From assembly GCF_008831285.2 (NCBI RefSeq), contig NC_045138.2, positions 15,409,934 to 15,473,933 on the forward strand: a DNA stretch of 64,000 nucleotides, read 5' to 3'. Each line of letters starts with the position of its first letter. Position 1 is the stretch's first letter. The translations under genes were made by a program, and so were the position numbers. This DNA is from Nymphaea colorata. Its lineage: Eukaryota; Streptophyta; Magnoliopsida; Nymphaeales; Nymphaeaceae. Below are positions 48,847 through 61,639 of this stretch, in pieces. The notes beneath the pieces are model-generated. The model ran no database searches and was not told where the DNA came from. It saw nothing but the letters and a program-made list of their open reading frames with translations.

Positions 48847-51800
48847 CTAGAAGAAGGTTCCTTCAGGAGGTTGAACCAATTTGCGATTATGCGGAGCCGC
48901 CATCTCTTTCTTTAGCTGTACCAGGATATCCTCCATTGTATATTCTCGCTGCCAATTTGCCAGAATTCCAAACTTCCTTGGCTCAACCTGCACCCACCAA
49001 GATAATTTGTGTCTGTGAACTGAATTTCAAAGGGTTGCACGGCATGGAATACCAACAAGGTTCACAGAAGCAAATATAACTTCTGAAGAAACTATATCAA
49101 CAAATTATGCAGGACAAGCTTCAGATATCAACTGAAAGGTACTCACATCTTAACTCTTTTTTCCTTTTTCTTCTCCAAGAATCGGCATAAAAGAAAAGCA
49201 CGAAACTTTCCAAAACACCATATCATATGCAAGGTCATCAACACGGTAATACAAGGAAGCCATAGGCTTGGGAAGATCAAATAGCAACCCAACACGAATA
49301 TGAATTGAGGATCTTGTTAGAGATGGACATGAATCATCAAAGGATGGCATAACAAACCTTAAAAGCTAAAGGGTTTGATCCTTTAAATTATAATTGAAAA
49401 ACTGGGAGCACGTGAAAATAGTAAGCTGCATAGTGCATAGTCGTAATTTAGTGACAGATTAAACTATATAGAGCAGGTAGTCTACTAGCAACCTCCAGCT
49501 CGAGATTCAATTCAACATTTAAAGGCAAAGACAGACCCTTGGGTACTCCCTTCTATTCCTTCCGTTAAGGGAGTAGGATTGGATAACACCAGCCTGTAGG
49601 CGAACTAAATCAACTTCCACCATGAAAATGATGCAAAAAAATGCTCCCAGTATCTAAGTAGTAAAAAAAAAATAGCTCGTCCTTTAAATGCCAAGAGGAA
49701 CCTAAAAACCTTTAGAAGATAACATTATATTCAGTAAACTATTATGTTTAAAGAAAAATATTATCAATAGAAAGAAAAGAAGCAATGTGGAATTTTACCA
49801 CTCCAGTCTCATGGTTGACACATGTCATGTTAATTCGTGAATGAAACCTGACGCTCGGGGGCTTGTCTGGATAGTCCTTGTCACAAAACAGCTTCAATTG
49901 GTAGATGCGACCCTCATGCACAGACTGCATACAGAAAGCACAAGACAAAGGACGACAGAAAGATTCAATGTCTCATTCTAATTTCAACAATTGCAACAGG
50001 GTGCTCAAGAAGAAAAAGTCACCACATGAATAAGAGAGATGGAAAGCAACAAAAGACAAACACAGAGAACAATTCAATGCTTCAGATGGTGTGCTGTATG
50101 AAGGAGATGTTCATGTAAACTGTTTGCAGAACTATTGAAAGGGCAGGGAAGTTTTAATATAGAAATATTCTGCAATACATATCCGAATCTGCAACTAACA
50201 GCAAATAGCTTTCTGTCACCATCAGATGGGCCATCAATTTTTATATTAAGAAAAGTGGGAAACCAGCCCCAATGAATCCTTGCATTCACAACAACTAACT
50301 AGTGACCCAATAACTGAGAATCCAATTCTTTCAACTTCTTGCTTCTGATATTGTTTCTTTAACCGAACAGCAATTGAAATCATACCAAATTGATGAAAAT
50401 TGAAACTCACAAACAAAAAGAATTATCTGCACAAAGGAACGATCATTCTCCCCTTGAGTAAATACATGAAAAATCGAAAGCTATCATACAATAGAAAAGC
50501 AAGCATGAAATAGAAACCACAGAGAGAGAGAAAAAAACTTGACAGTCATTTTTCAGAAATATAAGCAGCACAAAAGAGAAAAAAAAACAAACAAAGTAGG
50601 GAAGACAAGGTCCAAAATTTCACTTACATTATGAGGACCAATGATAGTACCCGTCCAAGATCGCATGTAAATGTCATCTCCATCATCCATCCCATAGCTA
50701 ACAGTCCCATCTCCAATGCCCTTCTCTCCGCGTTCCAGTTCTTCCAGCAATCTGAAATTTCGAGGTACTGCAGAGTAGATATGGAACCAAAAAATATCAG
50801 GAACTGATCATTGTCCCCTTTTTCTCTTCTAACAGAATGAAAGGTATTATATTGCATTTTTTGCAAATGAAACTGTGACAGTAAAAGGCAAAAGAAAAAT
50901 TAGACAATTCCTTTCACATTGGCAAGTGTCTCCCATGCTATTAGGGACGTGTCAAAAGGAACCAAATTTACGTCACTCAAAATATTAACAGCTATACTGC
51001 AAAAGCTCCTGAAGGCAAGTTGTTGGCTAGCCGAAAGAGATTAACCATTGTAGCTAACTTGTAAGTGAACTGCTAAAGATTATGTTGTCACTTGGAGTGG
51101 CTCAATGGTAACCATAGCAAGCAACAATGGCTCATTTTATATATGAGACCAGCATATTAACATCGATACATTTACCGTTCATTACTGCAAATGAGGAGAA
51201 GCCGTTTTCTCAAAGATGTAGGCCGCTTTGTTTCCCATTCTTTGATTAGCAAAAACATGAACATATAAAAGAGATAGTATAAAGTACTAAAACCCATCAC
51301 AGGTCTGAAGGAAAGAGAAACAAATATTAACTCGGAACTATGATATCATATGTTGAGACACATTTTCTTTTTGGTGCTGGTTCTACCCATCAAATGCTAC
51401 ATCCAACCATTACGTACATGGGTTGGGAGACCTGAACTAAGACACTGGTAAAGTTTCATGAACATGAAAAACTTGGACTAAAATTTTCTTGGTCATGAAA
51501 AATACGTGAATATGAATCAAACTTGGAATCTTGACTCAATCTACGCTTCTTCATGGCAAACACACTTGTGTTGATCAAACAGCAAAATTTAATAGTTTGC
51601 ACCAAGTGTTTAGCCCGTATAAATGAACATTTTGAAAGGATACAAGCGCACAGTACAACTAACAATTGCATTGCTTATAACATGCACCAGAAAATGCAAC
51701 GACCTAGAAAATGATTTTGATCATGGTCCCTGTTTCCATATCATTATTTGGATGGACTATCCTGCCACATGACATCAAGCATCCCAGTGAAAACATCACC

Positions 51801-52609
51801 CAATAAAGTAGGGCTCCATTTCCACTTCTCAATGTATGCCCGCTTTCTCACTTATTGCACCCTTCTTTATTTGATTCCATTTGTCTGGTGCCTTTCAGCG
51901 ATTCCATTTTTATCATACCTCTGCTTTTCACAACCTTATCAAGTACCAAAAGTGCATAAGGTTCTCAAGGTTAGGACAATGCCACAAACAAAATGAGGAA
52001 AAGTGTAACAAAAGATTCAAAAAGAAGTAAAAAATAGTTAGATAAAGTTGTCCTCGTCATCCAAAAAATAAGGAACAAAAAAAGAAGTTGGATGAAGCTA
52101 GGAAAGGTACGGTTTACAATATAAAGATGACATCGAATCTTCTTGTGGAAGAACACTAAAAAGCAGCAGCATGTTATTATCTGATGTAGCTTTCAAGTCT
52201 CAGCCTAATGGACCTAAGGAGGCCGCAGATTGCAGAGGATGAAGCAGAAAACAGAAGGAGACTCACATATACATTTAAAACAATAAAATTGACATATTTG
52301 TCTAACCATGAAACCAAAAATTACATAAAGAAAACAATACAATGCACTGGCAATCTCAAGCACGAAAACGCAAGGAGGAAGACAGAGAAGTCAAGATCAA
52401 TTATTCAATCACGTCTGATAAGACCCTTAAATCTATCACCGTATGACTAACTTCAAGGCGCCCCATCAATTGATCTCGCCAAAAAATCACAAATCTGCCA
52501 TGGAATAGAAGAAAAACAGAATACCCATCTCACAAAATCCACTTTCCCCATAAAATCATGATTTAAAACACATACCCACAACGCCCGATCCTCCAGAACC
52601 AATCGTCAT
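48847..52609 (-). CDS. UEV1: ubiquitin-conjugating enzyme E2 variant 1 (UEV1/MMS2 type), four exons
   Basis: UEV1 is an E2-like protein without a catalytic cysteine. It pairs with Ubc13 to build K63-linked ubiquitin chains in DNA-damage tolerance and signalling. Coding exons on the minus strand are 52609-52576 ([11 protein letters not shown]), 50767-50628, 49924-49799 and 48987-48847, joined in frame into 146 residues, the usual plant length. All three introns (about 1.8, 0.7 and 0.8 kb) start with GT (GTATGT, GTAAGT, GTAAAA) and end in CAG. Landmarks across the joins: [108 protein letters not shown], and [10 protein letters not shown] at the end. The cysteine position of active E2s is replaced, as expected of the family. 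An acceptor-like TTAATTGCAG lies about 35 bases upstream of the ATG (near 52645), so a leader intron is possible. Exon borders were deduced by eye. Confidence 0.97.
50768..52575 (-). other. UEV1 intron 1, about 1.8 kb
   Basis: AT-rich intron with GTATGT at the 5' end and CTGCAG at the 3' end. It interrupts the second valine codon of VVPR. No nested gene is seen. Confidence 0.8.
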
Positions 52610-54299
52610 GGTGTCTCTGCTTCCTTTCTTCCTTGCACTCTCCTGCAATTAAAGCTGTAACAAAACTAAATGAGGATGGGAGATGATAGGATGATTTATA
52701 ATCTGGTTAAAGCGGGGTCAACCGCCATGGGGAGCGACCACTCTCTCGAAAAAGGTTGGGGCAAGAGAGAGGTATTTCTAGACATCAATGGTCGAGCTTC
52801 ACCCGGAATAAAGTGAGTTTTCCCAGCATAGCAAAATTTCTTCTTTTTTCCTTATTCCGACAAAAAAAAAAACATTTCAAGCTTTTCTTATTTTCTTGAG
52901 AGAAAATCTTCTTAATGGGACCAGATCTTTCCGAATAACCTGACAGTCATATAATGCCTGCAAAACTTTAAAGTGGCACACAAGTTTTCCAAATTTTATT
53001 CATGGTTATACATCATGGAATGTGTGTTATGAACCAGAAAAGACCAAATTGCCCTTAATGCTTAAATGAAAAACCAAAAGTGGAATGTGTACAAAAGAAA
53101 AAGAAAAAAAAGTCTATAATTACCCCTCAGGTTAAAATGTGGCTATGTGAGCAGCATAGCACCGAAATGTGTGATCTTTTGGTCATTAATCCTTGAATAG
53201 ATCTTAGTTTCTAAATTTCTTGAGGCACACACTTTTCAGCAATAACTCTTGAATAAAGGGCTAACTTTACTATGATCTTTAGTCTGAAGCCAAGAAACCG
53301 AGGAACCCAACTGGGAACAACTACGGTTAAACATCTAGAAATGACAATATTAAAAAACTTCGGAAAACTACACACTTTTAGATCTCTCCAAAGGGAAAAC
53401 TTTTCTAAAAAAATATAAGACCTTTAACAATATGATCTAATTTATAAAGATTAACATCAAAAGTCAGGAGTCTCAAAAATATGTCTACGTTCGTACGATT
53501 TTCCTACTTCAGAATGGGAAAGGTTTTCGTCTATCCAACCAGCTTTCATCATCTTTTGAATCTTTTGATAAAGTCTCTCCTACTAACATCAAGCAGAAGA
53601 ATCAGTTGAACTTAAAACCCATTTAAAGAAAATGCAAGGCTTTTGCATCAGCCTTTGTAAAGAGAACATCTCCGACATTTGAACTAGTGATTCATTCCGC
53701 TGCTTAATTCCACTGCTTATCAGCAACAAGTTCAACCAGTTGGTTCCAATCGTGTGACGGTTGTCATACTCTGTTATTTGAGCAGCAAATGGTGACAAAC
53801 ATGAGTTAAAAGAGTGTATCATAATAAAATAAGTTCTATGAGATCTCAAAGCAAACTAAAACCTTGAAGGCATTTATAACCTTATATAGCCTTATGAGTT
53901 TTAGGCTTAAAACATTTTTTTCAAAATAAATAAATAAATATATATATATATATAATTCAGTTGGTCCTCATTCCTCGAGCAGCATTCCATTGCATCAAAA
54001 TCGTAAGAATTTTATAGGAATTCGGACTTTTGTTATCAGGAGTTTAAACTCATTGGTTGATTTGTTTGTGTTATGAACCTTGGAACCTCGGAAGAAATCC
54101 AGTGGCGCAAAAAGAGCCTGGTTTTGGGCTGCTCCAGATCTGACTCATGTACGGGTCTCGGGTCTTCAATATGGTTCAACAATGGCTTAGCGCATCTACA
54201 TTCGGGTCGACCTACTCCCTGTGCCATATCCGATCCGTTTGCAGGACCAAAGTCACTGGTCAGGGAGGAAAGGACTCCCCCGTCTTCCCTCCCAGTCTC

Positions 54300-54300
<1 letters not shown>
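52610..54300. other. spacer between divergent genes
   Basis: Holds the promoter and leader of UEV1 (leftward) and the promoter of the gene to the right. A short AT run lies at 53934-53954. No ORF with recognisable content. Confidence 0.4.
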
Positions 54301-54336
<36 letters not shown>

Positions 54337-54412
54337 CCTCCCCTTCTCCCTCGCAGAGCAGCTGGAGGGTTTATGATGACGGCTTGAAATTTGCCCTCTT
54401 AATTTATGAAAG
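54301..54412 (+). other. putative untranslated first exon of the small coiled-coil protein gene
   Basis: A (CT)n run (54303-54333) resembles a plant leader pyrimidine tract. It is followed by a GC-richer stretch ending AATTTATGAAAG/GTAATT, a donor-like junction at 54412/54413. The next good acceptor before the coding start is TTTCATGCAG at 57707, implying a leader intron of about 3.3 kb. This is inferred from position and splice-like words only. Confidence 0.3.
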
Positions 54413-57400
54413 GTAATTCAAAGCCCTAGTCTATCTCTCTCTTCCCTCTGTCTCTCTTTTTCATTTTACTTTTTCTCTTTCAAGAACTTCGGTTACTTTT
54501 GCATTGCCCCTTGATTCATCGGAAGCCGCGGGGGAATCAGTAGCAGGCTATCAAACAGAGCCTTCACTGCTAATTTTTGGTTTATGTTATATAGTATCTT
54601 ACCTGAATTTATTAGTTTCTTAGTAACAGTCTTTACTTTGGGGGATGGAACCTTCCTATTTCATGTCTACCCATTACTGAACTTCTTGAAATAAATAAAA
54701 CAGGTGAAGTCTGTGGAACCCTCACTTTCTTTGTGTGTTTTCTTCTTAAGAACTTCGGTCACTTTTGCGTTGAATCTGGGCATATGAAAGAGGACCGGTA
54801 TTTGGGTCCTTGAGACACATTCACTGGGGAATGAATCGCTTCAAGACCCGCAAAATTATTGTTCGAATTGGTAGAATGACAGTTAACTTAAACTAGTCCT
54901 TTTAGAAGGTTGATAATTGAATTCCTTGCTGTTTGGCAGGTAATTGATGCTTGGCACAAAAGCTGGGCTTTCTCCGGCGATTCCTTTGAACCGCATTTGA
55001 GGCTTGTTTTGAGTGAATCCGTGGGAAATGGATTGAACATTGTGATTTTTGTTGATAAAATTGCTCAACAGCAGTCTGTTTATTTTGTTAGCGACTTTGC
55101 GCGAAAGCTGGATTAGATAGAATATGATGAGTGAGGGACAAAATTGGTGATCTATGTTGGTTATTTGCGTCATTGAACACGCTGCTGATTTTGAATGAGA
55201 GCCACTTTGACAGGTCTTCTGCTGCCCAGCTCGTTGAAGATAATAGGATTGATTATGAATGTCTTGCCACTGCTTTCTTTAGATGGAGCTAGCTAAACTG
55301 AAATATAGGTTTTGTGTATATATTTTTGCCCTTTCTGGTTACGCAGTTCACGTGGTGCCAGTGAGAAAAGAATGTGTTTCAGATGTTGAGTCCTTGTCCT
55401 GTTGGTATCTTTACCCTGTCATCTAGAAACTTTTTTGTGGTCAAGTCAGAAATTGGAGCCAAACTTGAATGGTGGAAAGAAAAAGAAAAACAAGAAAGGA
55501 GGTGTAAGGATTTCTTTTCATTCTCATCTCATGGCATTATCTCCAGGGATGCCTTTGTCATCAGTTATATAATAAACAAGGTTTTGTAGCCCAACTCTAG
55601 CATGCCATGCATTGAATTCATGAAGTTGGTTGTGTTTTATGCTTGTTTGGAATTGTTATGGTGGCCAACAATAATGATGTCAAAGGGAATATTATTCCAC
55701 CCATAGATGCGGCTAGTTTGGTTAAGATCAACAGAAAGTGGCAAAGGTTTGAGAAGTAATCTTTTTTTTATTTGATAACATCCTAGTTTCCTTGTTTTCT
55801 TGCTGTATTTTCGCATGAAGAATGTTTTTATGTCTATTATGAAAGCCTATTTACGTGAGCTTGTGTTGCTTGATGTTGAGTATGGTAGCATGGATCTTAA
55901 TATGCTAGTATCTCTAACACACTGTTATCCTAAAGGTCAAAACATGGTGTGAATATTGGTTACTTTATTTTGCTTTTGTGGGCTTCCATGTTTTTTGGAT
56001 ATGTCAACTGTTACAAGCTACAACTCACATATAATTTAGAACATCAATAAGTTGAACTAGCTAGACTCCTCTGGTTGTCATGGCAATAAATTTGTCCTTA
56101 CTCCTTATTCTTCTCGAAATGTAAACATATTTATCTAAATAAACCCCTTCCCTGTATGGAGAGTTCAGATAGGTAACTTGGCCAAGGGATGTTGTGAAGG
56201 TTAAGTGCAACGATAGTGATTTCGATTTTGTTTCACATGGTTAAATATCATGACTACATGATTTATCTTGCCTTTTTGTTTAGTGAAAAGTATCTTTAAG
56301 TTTTAACTCTTCATTTTTCCGTCAGAGGTTGAGTTTTTTGAGAAACTTCAATGATCTAGTTTTTACATTCAGTCTTCATTTCAGACTCTTTCACCTTATG
56401 CATCGCTATGGTTAGGCTGTATATTTCTACATTAGTTTTTGGCTTTTTGCTGAGATTTTTCGTCATGTAAATATCTGTAGCATATCTTCTCTGAGGAGCT
56501 ATATAGATAAAAGTGCTTGCTCATCTCTCACAAAAAAGCCAAGGCAGGGTTCAGGCAGGCCTATTCAACAGAAAAAAATGAAGGAAAAGGTAAAGAGGAG
56601 AAAGAAAAAAAGTGTGGAAAGGGTCAAAGTAGGGGTTTTGAAAGAACTCCACTTCGATCAGTATACTAGTAGGTAAAGCAAGCAAAAATAATGGCTAAAA
56701 TAAAAAAAAAATGCATTTGCTTGGATCTCCTATGTGCCTCAGCATAGTTCTTTAGGCAACCACCCAGCACCTAGGTGTGCTTTTAATGTGGCTGATGATT
56801 TATGGCTGCACAGTTACGCCCTCAATACCAGAAGTACATTTTGGTTTTCCTGTCCATTGAAATTGCTACTGCAGTTATATGACTATATTGTTACCAGTTT
56901 CCAGTCAATAATGTTGCTTATGAGTTATGATTTTGAGATGAAATTTGATTTCTCATTTCTCCCAATTCTGGGATGACGCTGCCAAGTTGAGCCTTGACTT
57001 AGCCTAGGTTTTTTACCTTTCTTGTTCTTAAGTATCAGACTTGTGCTTGAATTTGGCTTGGTCAAGGTCAAGCAAGCTCAATCTTTGTGACATTTTGATG
57101 TAGTGATGTCTTGGTATGTTTGTTCGAGGAAGATTTGTATAGTGAATTTTGACAATATTTTTATGCTTGATGCGTTTCAGAAATTTAAATAAATCCGCTG
57201 TTCTTTCTGTACTTCTGTCTTGTTATTTCTTCTATTTGCTTATGATTTTCTAGGAATGCCTAATTTGTATCTCTGGTGTTCCAATTTAAGGAATATTTAG
57301 TGTTGATATTGGTTGTCACTTATGTTCTGGAAGTCGCAAGAGTATGTCCTCACTGTTTATACTTATATAGCTTAATGCTAATGATTCCACTTCTGCTTTT

Positions 57401-57741
57401 ATACTTCCAAAGTGTTATTCCTTGGAGGAAGTTGATTTGCTACTAGAACTTTGTTCTCTATCCAATCTCATGAAATTTTATATTTTTAAGCTTAAAGAGC
57501 TATGTGGCTTATTGTTTAGTTCAAAAATAGATGAAACTTGAGTGCCAATTGCATGGTCTATCTTGCAGTTGTTTCAACTGTTCCCTGATTATGTGTAAAC
57601 TCTCTTTAAGAAGCTTCTGAGTTTATTTAATTTATGAGTGTCCTTGTGAGAGAGGGTAGCTTTTCATCCTTCTTAGAAATATTCTAAGTGTTCAAACTTT
57701 CATGCAGTTAACTCTTCCAGGTGTGAAGAAAGTAATCAATA

Positions 57742-58791
57742 ATGTCAAGACCCATGGTACTGGTCTTCATGTTAATACTGTTGGTAATTACTTCACAACT
57801 TGAGTGGAAACAACCGCTTGTCAATGAGCTAGATATGAGTCCAAGTACTTCCCACAAAGATAAGCTTCTTCAAAGGAGGGAAGTTGTTAAAGAAAAGGTA
57901 AGTTGTTCACCAGCTTCATATATATATACCCTTCGTTAATCATATTACTTCTTATGTTTTTATATTATTGTTAGTGTTGATCATGACCAAGCATAAGTAA
58001 ATGTTTGCGTATTCTGGTACAGAGATAGGTGCTAAAAAATCTTTGTAGATGGTGAGGACCTAAACTTATTCTTGTTTCAGATGAAATAACTCCTAGGCAG
58101 TACATATTTGAAATGGTCCATTTTTTATTATAGAACTTATTTTGCTTTTGGAGCTCAGACATCTATACGTTAGTGTCGATGAATTCTCTTGTGAACTTGA
58201 TATGAGGAACACTAGCTCTTGCATTGTTATTAATGATAACCTCCTTGTGTGGGTAAGTGGCTTATTCAAACCACCCATTTTGTGCTGTGAAATTATCCAC
58301 TGCTAATAACGTGCTGCAAAAAGTCGGTGGTTATTTGTTTTGAAGGTTACCCACTTCAACCTCATCTTTGAAGCATTTTGGCTGTACCAGATGACGCTAT
58401 TTCCTTTTTGAGACCTCATATGCATCTGCACAAATAATTTTTTGGTGTCCATTTTTGTTGTGCATTCCTGTCACTGTGAAGCTTGGTTTTGGTTGTCAAG
58501 GTTCCATGCGACAAGGATACATTATGTGGGAAAGATAACCATTGCTATCGGCTACATTTTATAGTGTATGCCAACTAATTAATATTTTCTTGGTAATACT
58601 ATTTTCCTTGACCTCTGTTGTAGGTAATCTTAACTCAAGAAAAGAGAATAAGGAAACTCAACGAGCTTGTTCGTAAACTTCAAGAAGAGTTGCAACAATG
58701 CAGAAGTAGTAAAGCTGCAAACAATGAAACTGGAATCTCTGTGCCAGAAATCTCTAGTGTGCTTGAGGAGGCAAATATTTCACAAAATTGA
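57742..58791 (+). CDS. small plant protein with N-terminal membrane anchor and coiled coil, two coding exons
   Basis: Exons 57742-57897 and 58624-58791 join in phase to give 107 residues. The donor is a perfect AAAAG/GTAAGT and the acceptor is TTGTAG. Residues 5-18 (MVLVFMLILLVITS) form a hydrophobic segment that could be a signal anchor or signal peptide. EWKQPLVNEL follows. Residues 38-80 are charged with heptad-like leucines (KLLQRREVVKEK, ILTQEKRIRKLNELVRKLQE) and predict a coiled coil. The tail is polar, with an NET and an NIS sequon. I recall short plant proteins of this layout, starting MSRPM.LVF and containing RLNELVR-like blocks, annotated only as uncharacterised; I assign no function. 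An acceptor-like CAG ends at 57707, 34 bases before the ATG, which fits a leader intron. The second exon continues into a 3' untranslated region past 58791. Confidence 0.8.
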
Positions 58792-60800
58792 GTTTCTCGC
58801 AGTGGTACCTTTACCTTTTGGCTGCTTATTCTCACGGTTGTCATTCTTGTAGTTGTAATTGCCATGTGAGAGTTGCGAAGGAATCTAGTAATAAGATTGT
58901 TTTGTGTTGCGTCAGCTATTTTGCTCATCGTAATCTGCTCAGAGGCCTTGTATACTATGTGGCATGTGCAACACAAGAATGCTACTTGTCAGTCAGCTTG
59001 GAGAATATATTGTAATTACACATTGTTACCATAAGAATCAAGAATATGTCAAGATTTTTCCATGATATGTACTGCCTGTCAAGATCCCCGTCTCCCCACC
59101 ACCACCCAAAAGAAAATGTTGTTTTTCTGATTTAATTCGTTGAGATTAGCGGGGTACCTTTCCCCGTTTTGAAGAAAATTGCTATATATTTGCTTTTTTA
59201 AGCAAACAATTTTGCTTGTAGGATGACTGAGGTATTGGATGGGTAACTTGGAACCGTCAAGTTCGATCAGAACCTAACAGGTTGTTGTCCACTCTCATTG
59301 CTATGCCATGGTGACTGATATGTTTAGTTTTGCATTCAGTATTCAGAACGAGAATTGCTAGTGCGTTCTTGAAATGCATGTTCTTAGGACACATTCCAAG
59401 AATGTCATGCTCTTATTTCAGAAAGCACAGTGTGATTGGTGATATTCTTTCTAGGTATAATAATAAAACAACAGCCACGGTTACACCATGTTGTTTGGAA
59501 CAAAAACATTTGGTTCTTGAAACATGTGTCTATGAACATCCGAGAACACAATGCGGTGTTCTTTTTTATGAAACACCCTCTTTTCTCAATCTTTGGGACT
59601 AAGTTGGACTAGTGAGTCATGATAACTCTAAAACTTATGATGTAGCACATGCCATTCTTTAATTTGATGGCTTCGTTAATCTCTTTTTCTAAATAAATGT
59701 CTTTGTATAAGAAACTGTTTTGGCCATAGCAATAGTTTGGTAACATCCTGGTGTTTAATGGATCTGTCATGTAGTGCAACGCGGTTCCTTTTGTCAACAA
59801 TGATCCTCTATCAAGTCCATTCTTTCCACGCAGTGCCTGATTATGCAAGTTCCAGATCTGAATAAAATGAGAAAATATATTTTTTTTTATGACCATACCC
59901 AAATGGGATCTGATGAATTGGGACTAAATCATGACCCTAAATATATGTATAATACGGGACAGTCATGCATGGTTTCAATCTTAATTTATATTAAATTTAG
60001 ACTACAGAAACGATGCTAAAACTAAAATCATTTGATTTCACGACCACAAAACCCACCAAGGCACCAAATATACACTTTGATATTAGATATTGTTTAGTAT
60101 ATCTCGAGAAAAGTGGCGTCTGCCAATTCCTTACTTTGGTACTACCTCCAGCATGCCATAGTTACCAATTTCTTTGCCGAACACGTATCATCTCCTTCCA
60201 CTATTTCTTCGATCATCACAAATGTTATATGAACAAGTTTATCCACGGCTTAAGCCTTCTTCCTAGCTCTTAGTAGGGGATCAGCACGAACCCAGTTTAA
60301 GCTGAGCCTGAGGTGGCTGGAACTTGCTCTTACATGGCTTGGCTCAAGCTCAGCTCGAGCTCTGCTGGGTGGTTTCAAGAAAGCTCAAACCCAGCAACGT
60401 AAGAACTGAAGGATCCAAGGAAAGCTCATTACACCAAGTGTACCCGTGTGTTAAACAAGTAAAGCAAGTTCGACGTATATGACTTTGCAGCTGCATGAGC
60501 TTACTGGAGGTTTACGAATCTGAGTTTGTGTAACTCTACACTTGAACTCGACTCGGTTACTTATTCGTGTTGAATTATTGCTTCAAACCTGAACCCTTTA
60601 ACAGACAGGACGGTTTTTCGTCGAGCTTATACGAGTCAATATTTTGGGAACACAGTCATAATAAAGGAGATGGACCATACTTGACGTTGCTGCTGGATGC
60701 ATGAGCAAGGCTGACGTTGAAATATGTTCAGATATCTATCCTTTGTGGATGACTGTAATCTTAATGTAAGGGAACGCCCTAAAAGGAGCTACCAGATCAG
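58792..60800. other. 3' flank and intergenic region
   Basis: Contains the 3' end of the small coiled-coil gene. The frames at 59330-59602 and 60013-60273 show no known domain. A stretch at about 60275-60420 has GAGCTCGAG/CTCAAGC words like those of the remnant at 22165-22312. Confidence 0.45.
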
Positions 60801-60815
60801 GAAGTGACAGTGATC

Positions 60816-60986
60816 AGGGGCAGAGGCAGGTGCGGGCAATTGCCCACGCAGGACTACAAAAAGTGTTTACATTCATATTAGAACTACATGCCGGTTTTTC
60901 TCATTTACATATCGCACGCCCCTTAAAATTTTAAAATTATATAATTACTACCCTTTAGCTAAAATTTTCTGTCCCGCCCCCGACAG
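60816..60986 (+). mobile_element. short non-autonomous transposon, about 170 bp
   Basis: It begins CAGGGGCAGAGGCAGGTGCGG and ends TGTCCCGCCCCCGACA. The ends are imperfect inverted repeats, GGGGC followed by purines and then GCA or ACA. Just inside the left end lies the near-palindrome TGCGGGCAATTGCCCACGCA. The core is AT-rich (ccccttaaaattttaaaattatata). The reversed relative is at 6945-7160. Confidence 0.5.
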
Positions 60987-61518
60987 TGCACACCAAGCCT
61001 GGTGTTTCAGAAAATCTCTAGATATTATGGCATTCGAATACAAAATTTCATAAAATTTCGCTAAGGACGGTTTTTTTTTTTCGAAAATCACATTCCTTTC
61101 CAACCTTCTGGAAATTTCTGAAAAAATGTTGGTAAAGGTGCGTGAAAATGCCCTGTTCCATTGGATTGTATTAGAAAGTCAGGTTTAAATGAACCATGAA
61201 AATTTTCTGGTGGGCTTTAAATATAATACACCATATTATGGTTCTGCCTTCCTCTATAGAAGGACCGGTAAGGTTGTTCCGTATGGACCTAAAGCAGTTG
61301 CTAAATTGTTATGCATTGATATTCGTGATGCTGATGTATCTCTAACTGCCTGTATCAGCTTTCAGACATCTTTCTGATTATCATGGAAGATCTTCTCTTT
61401 GGCTCTCTTCTTTTTAAGTTCCTCCGACTGATAGTTTATGTTAGTGGTATGATCTTCAGGAGCTTTCAAACTAGAAGTTGGAATTTAGATTTTGGTGTTG
61501 GTATTATACACCATTCAT

Positions 61519-61639
<121 letters not shown>

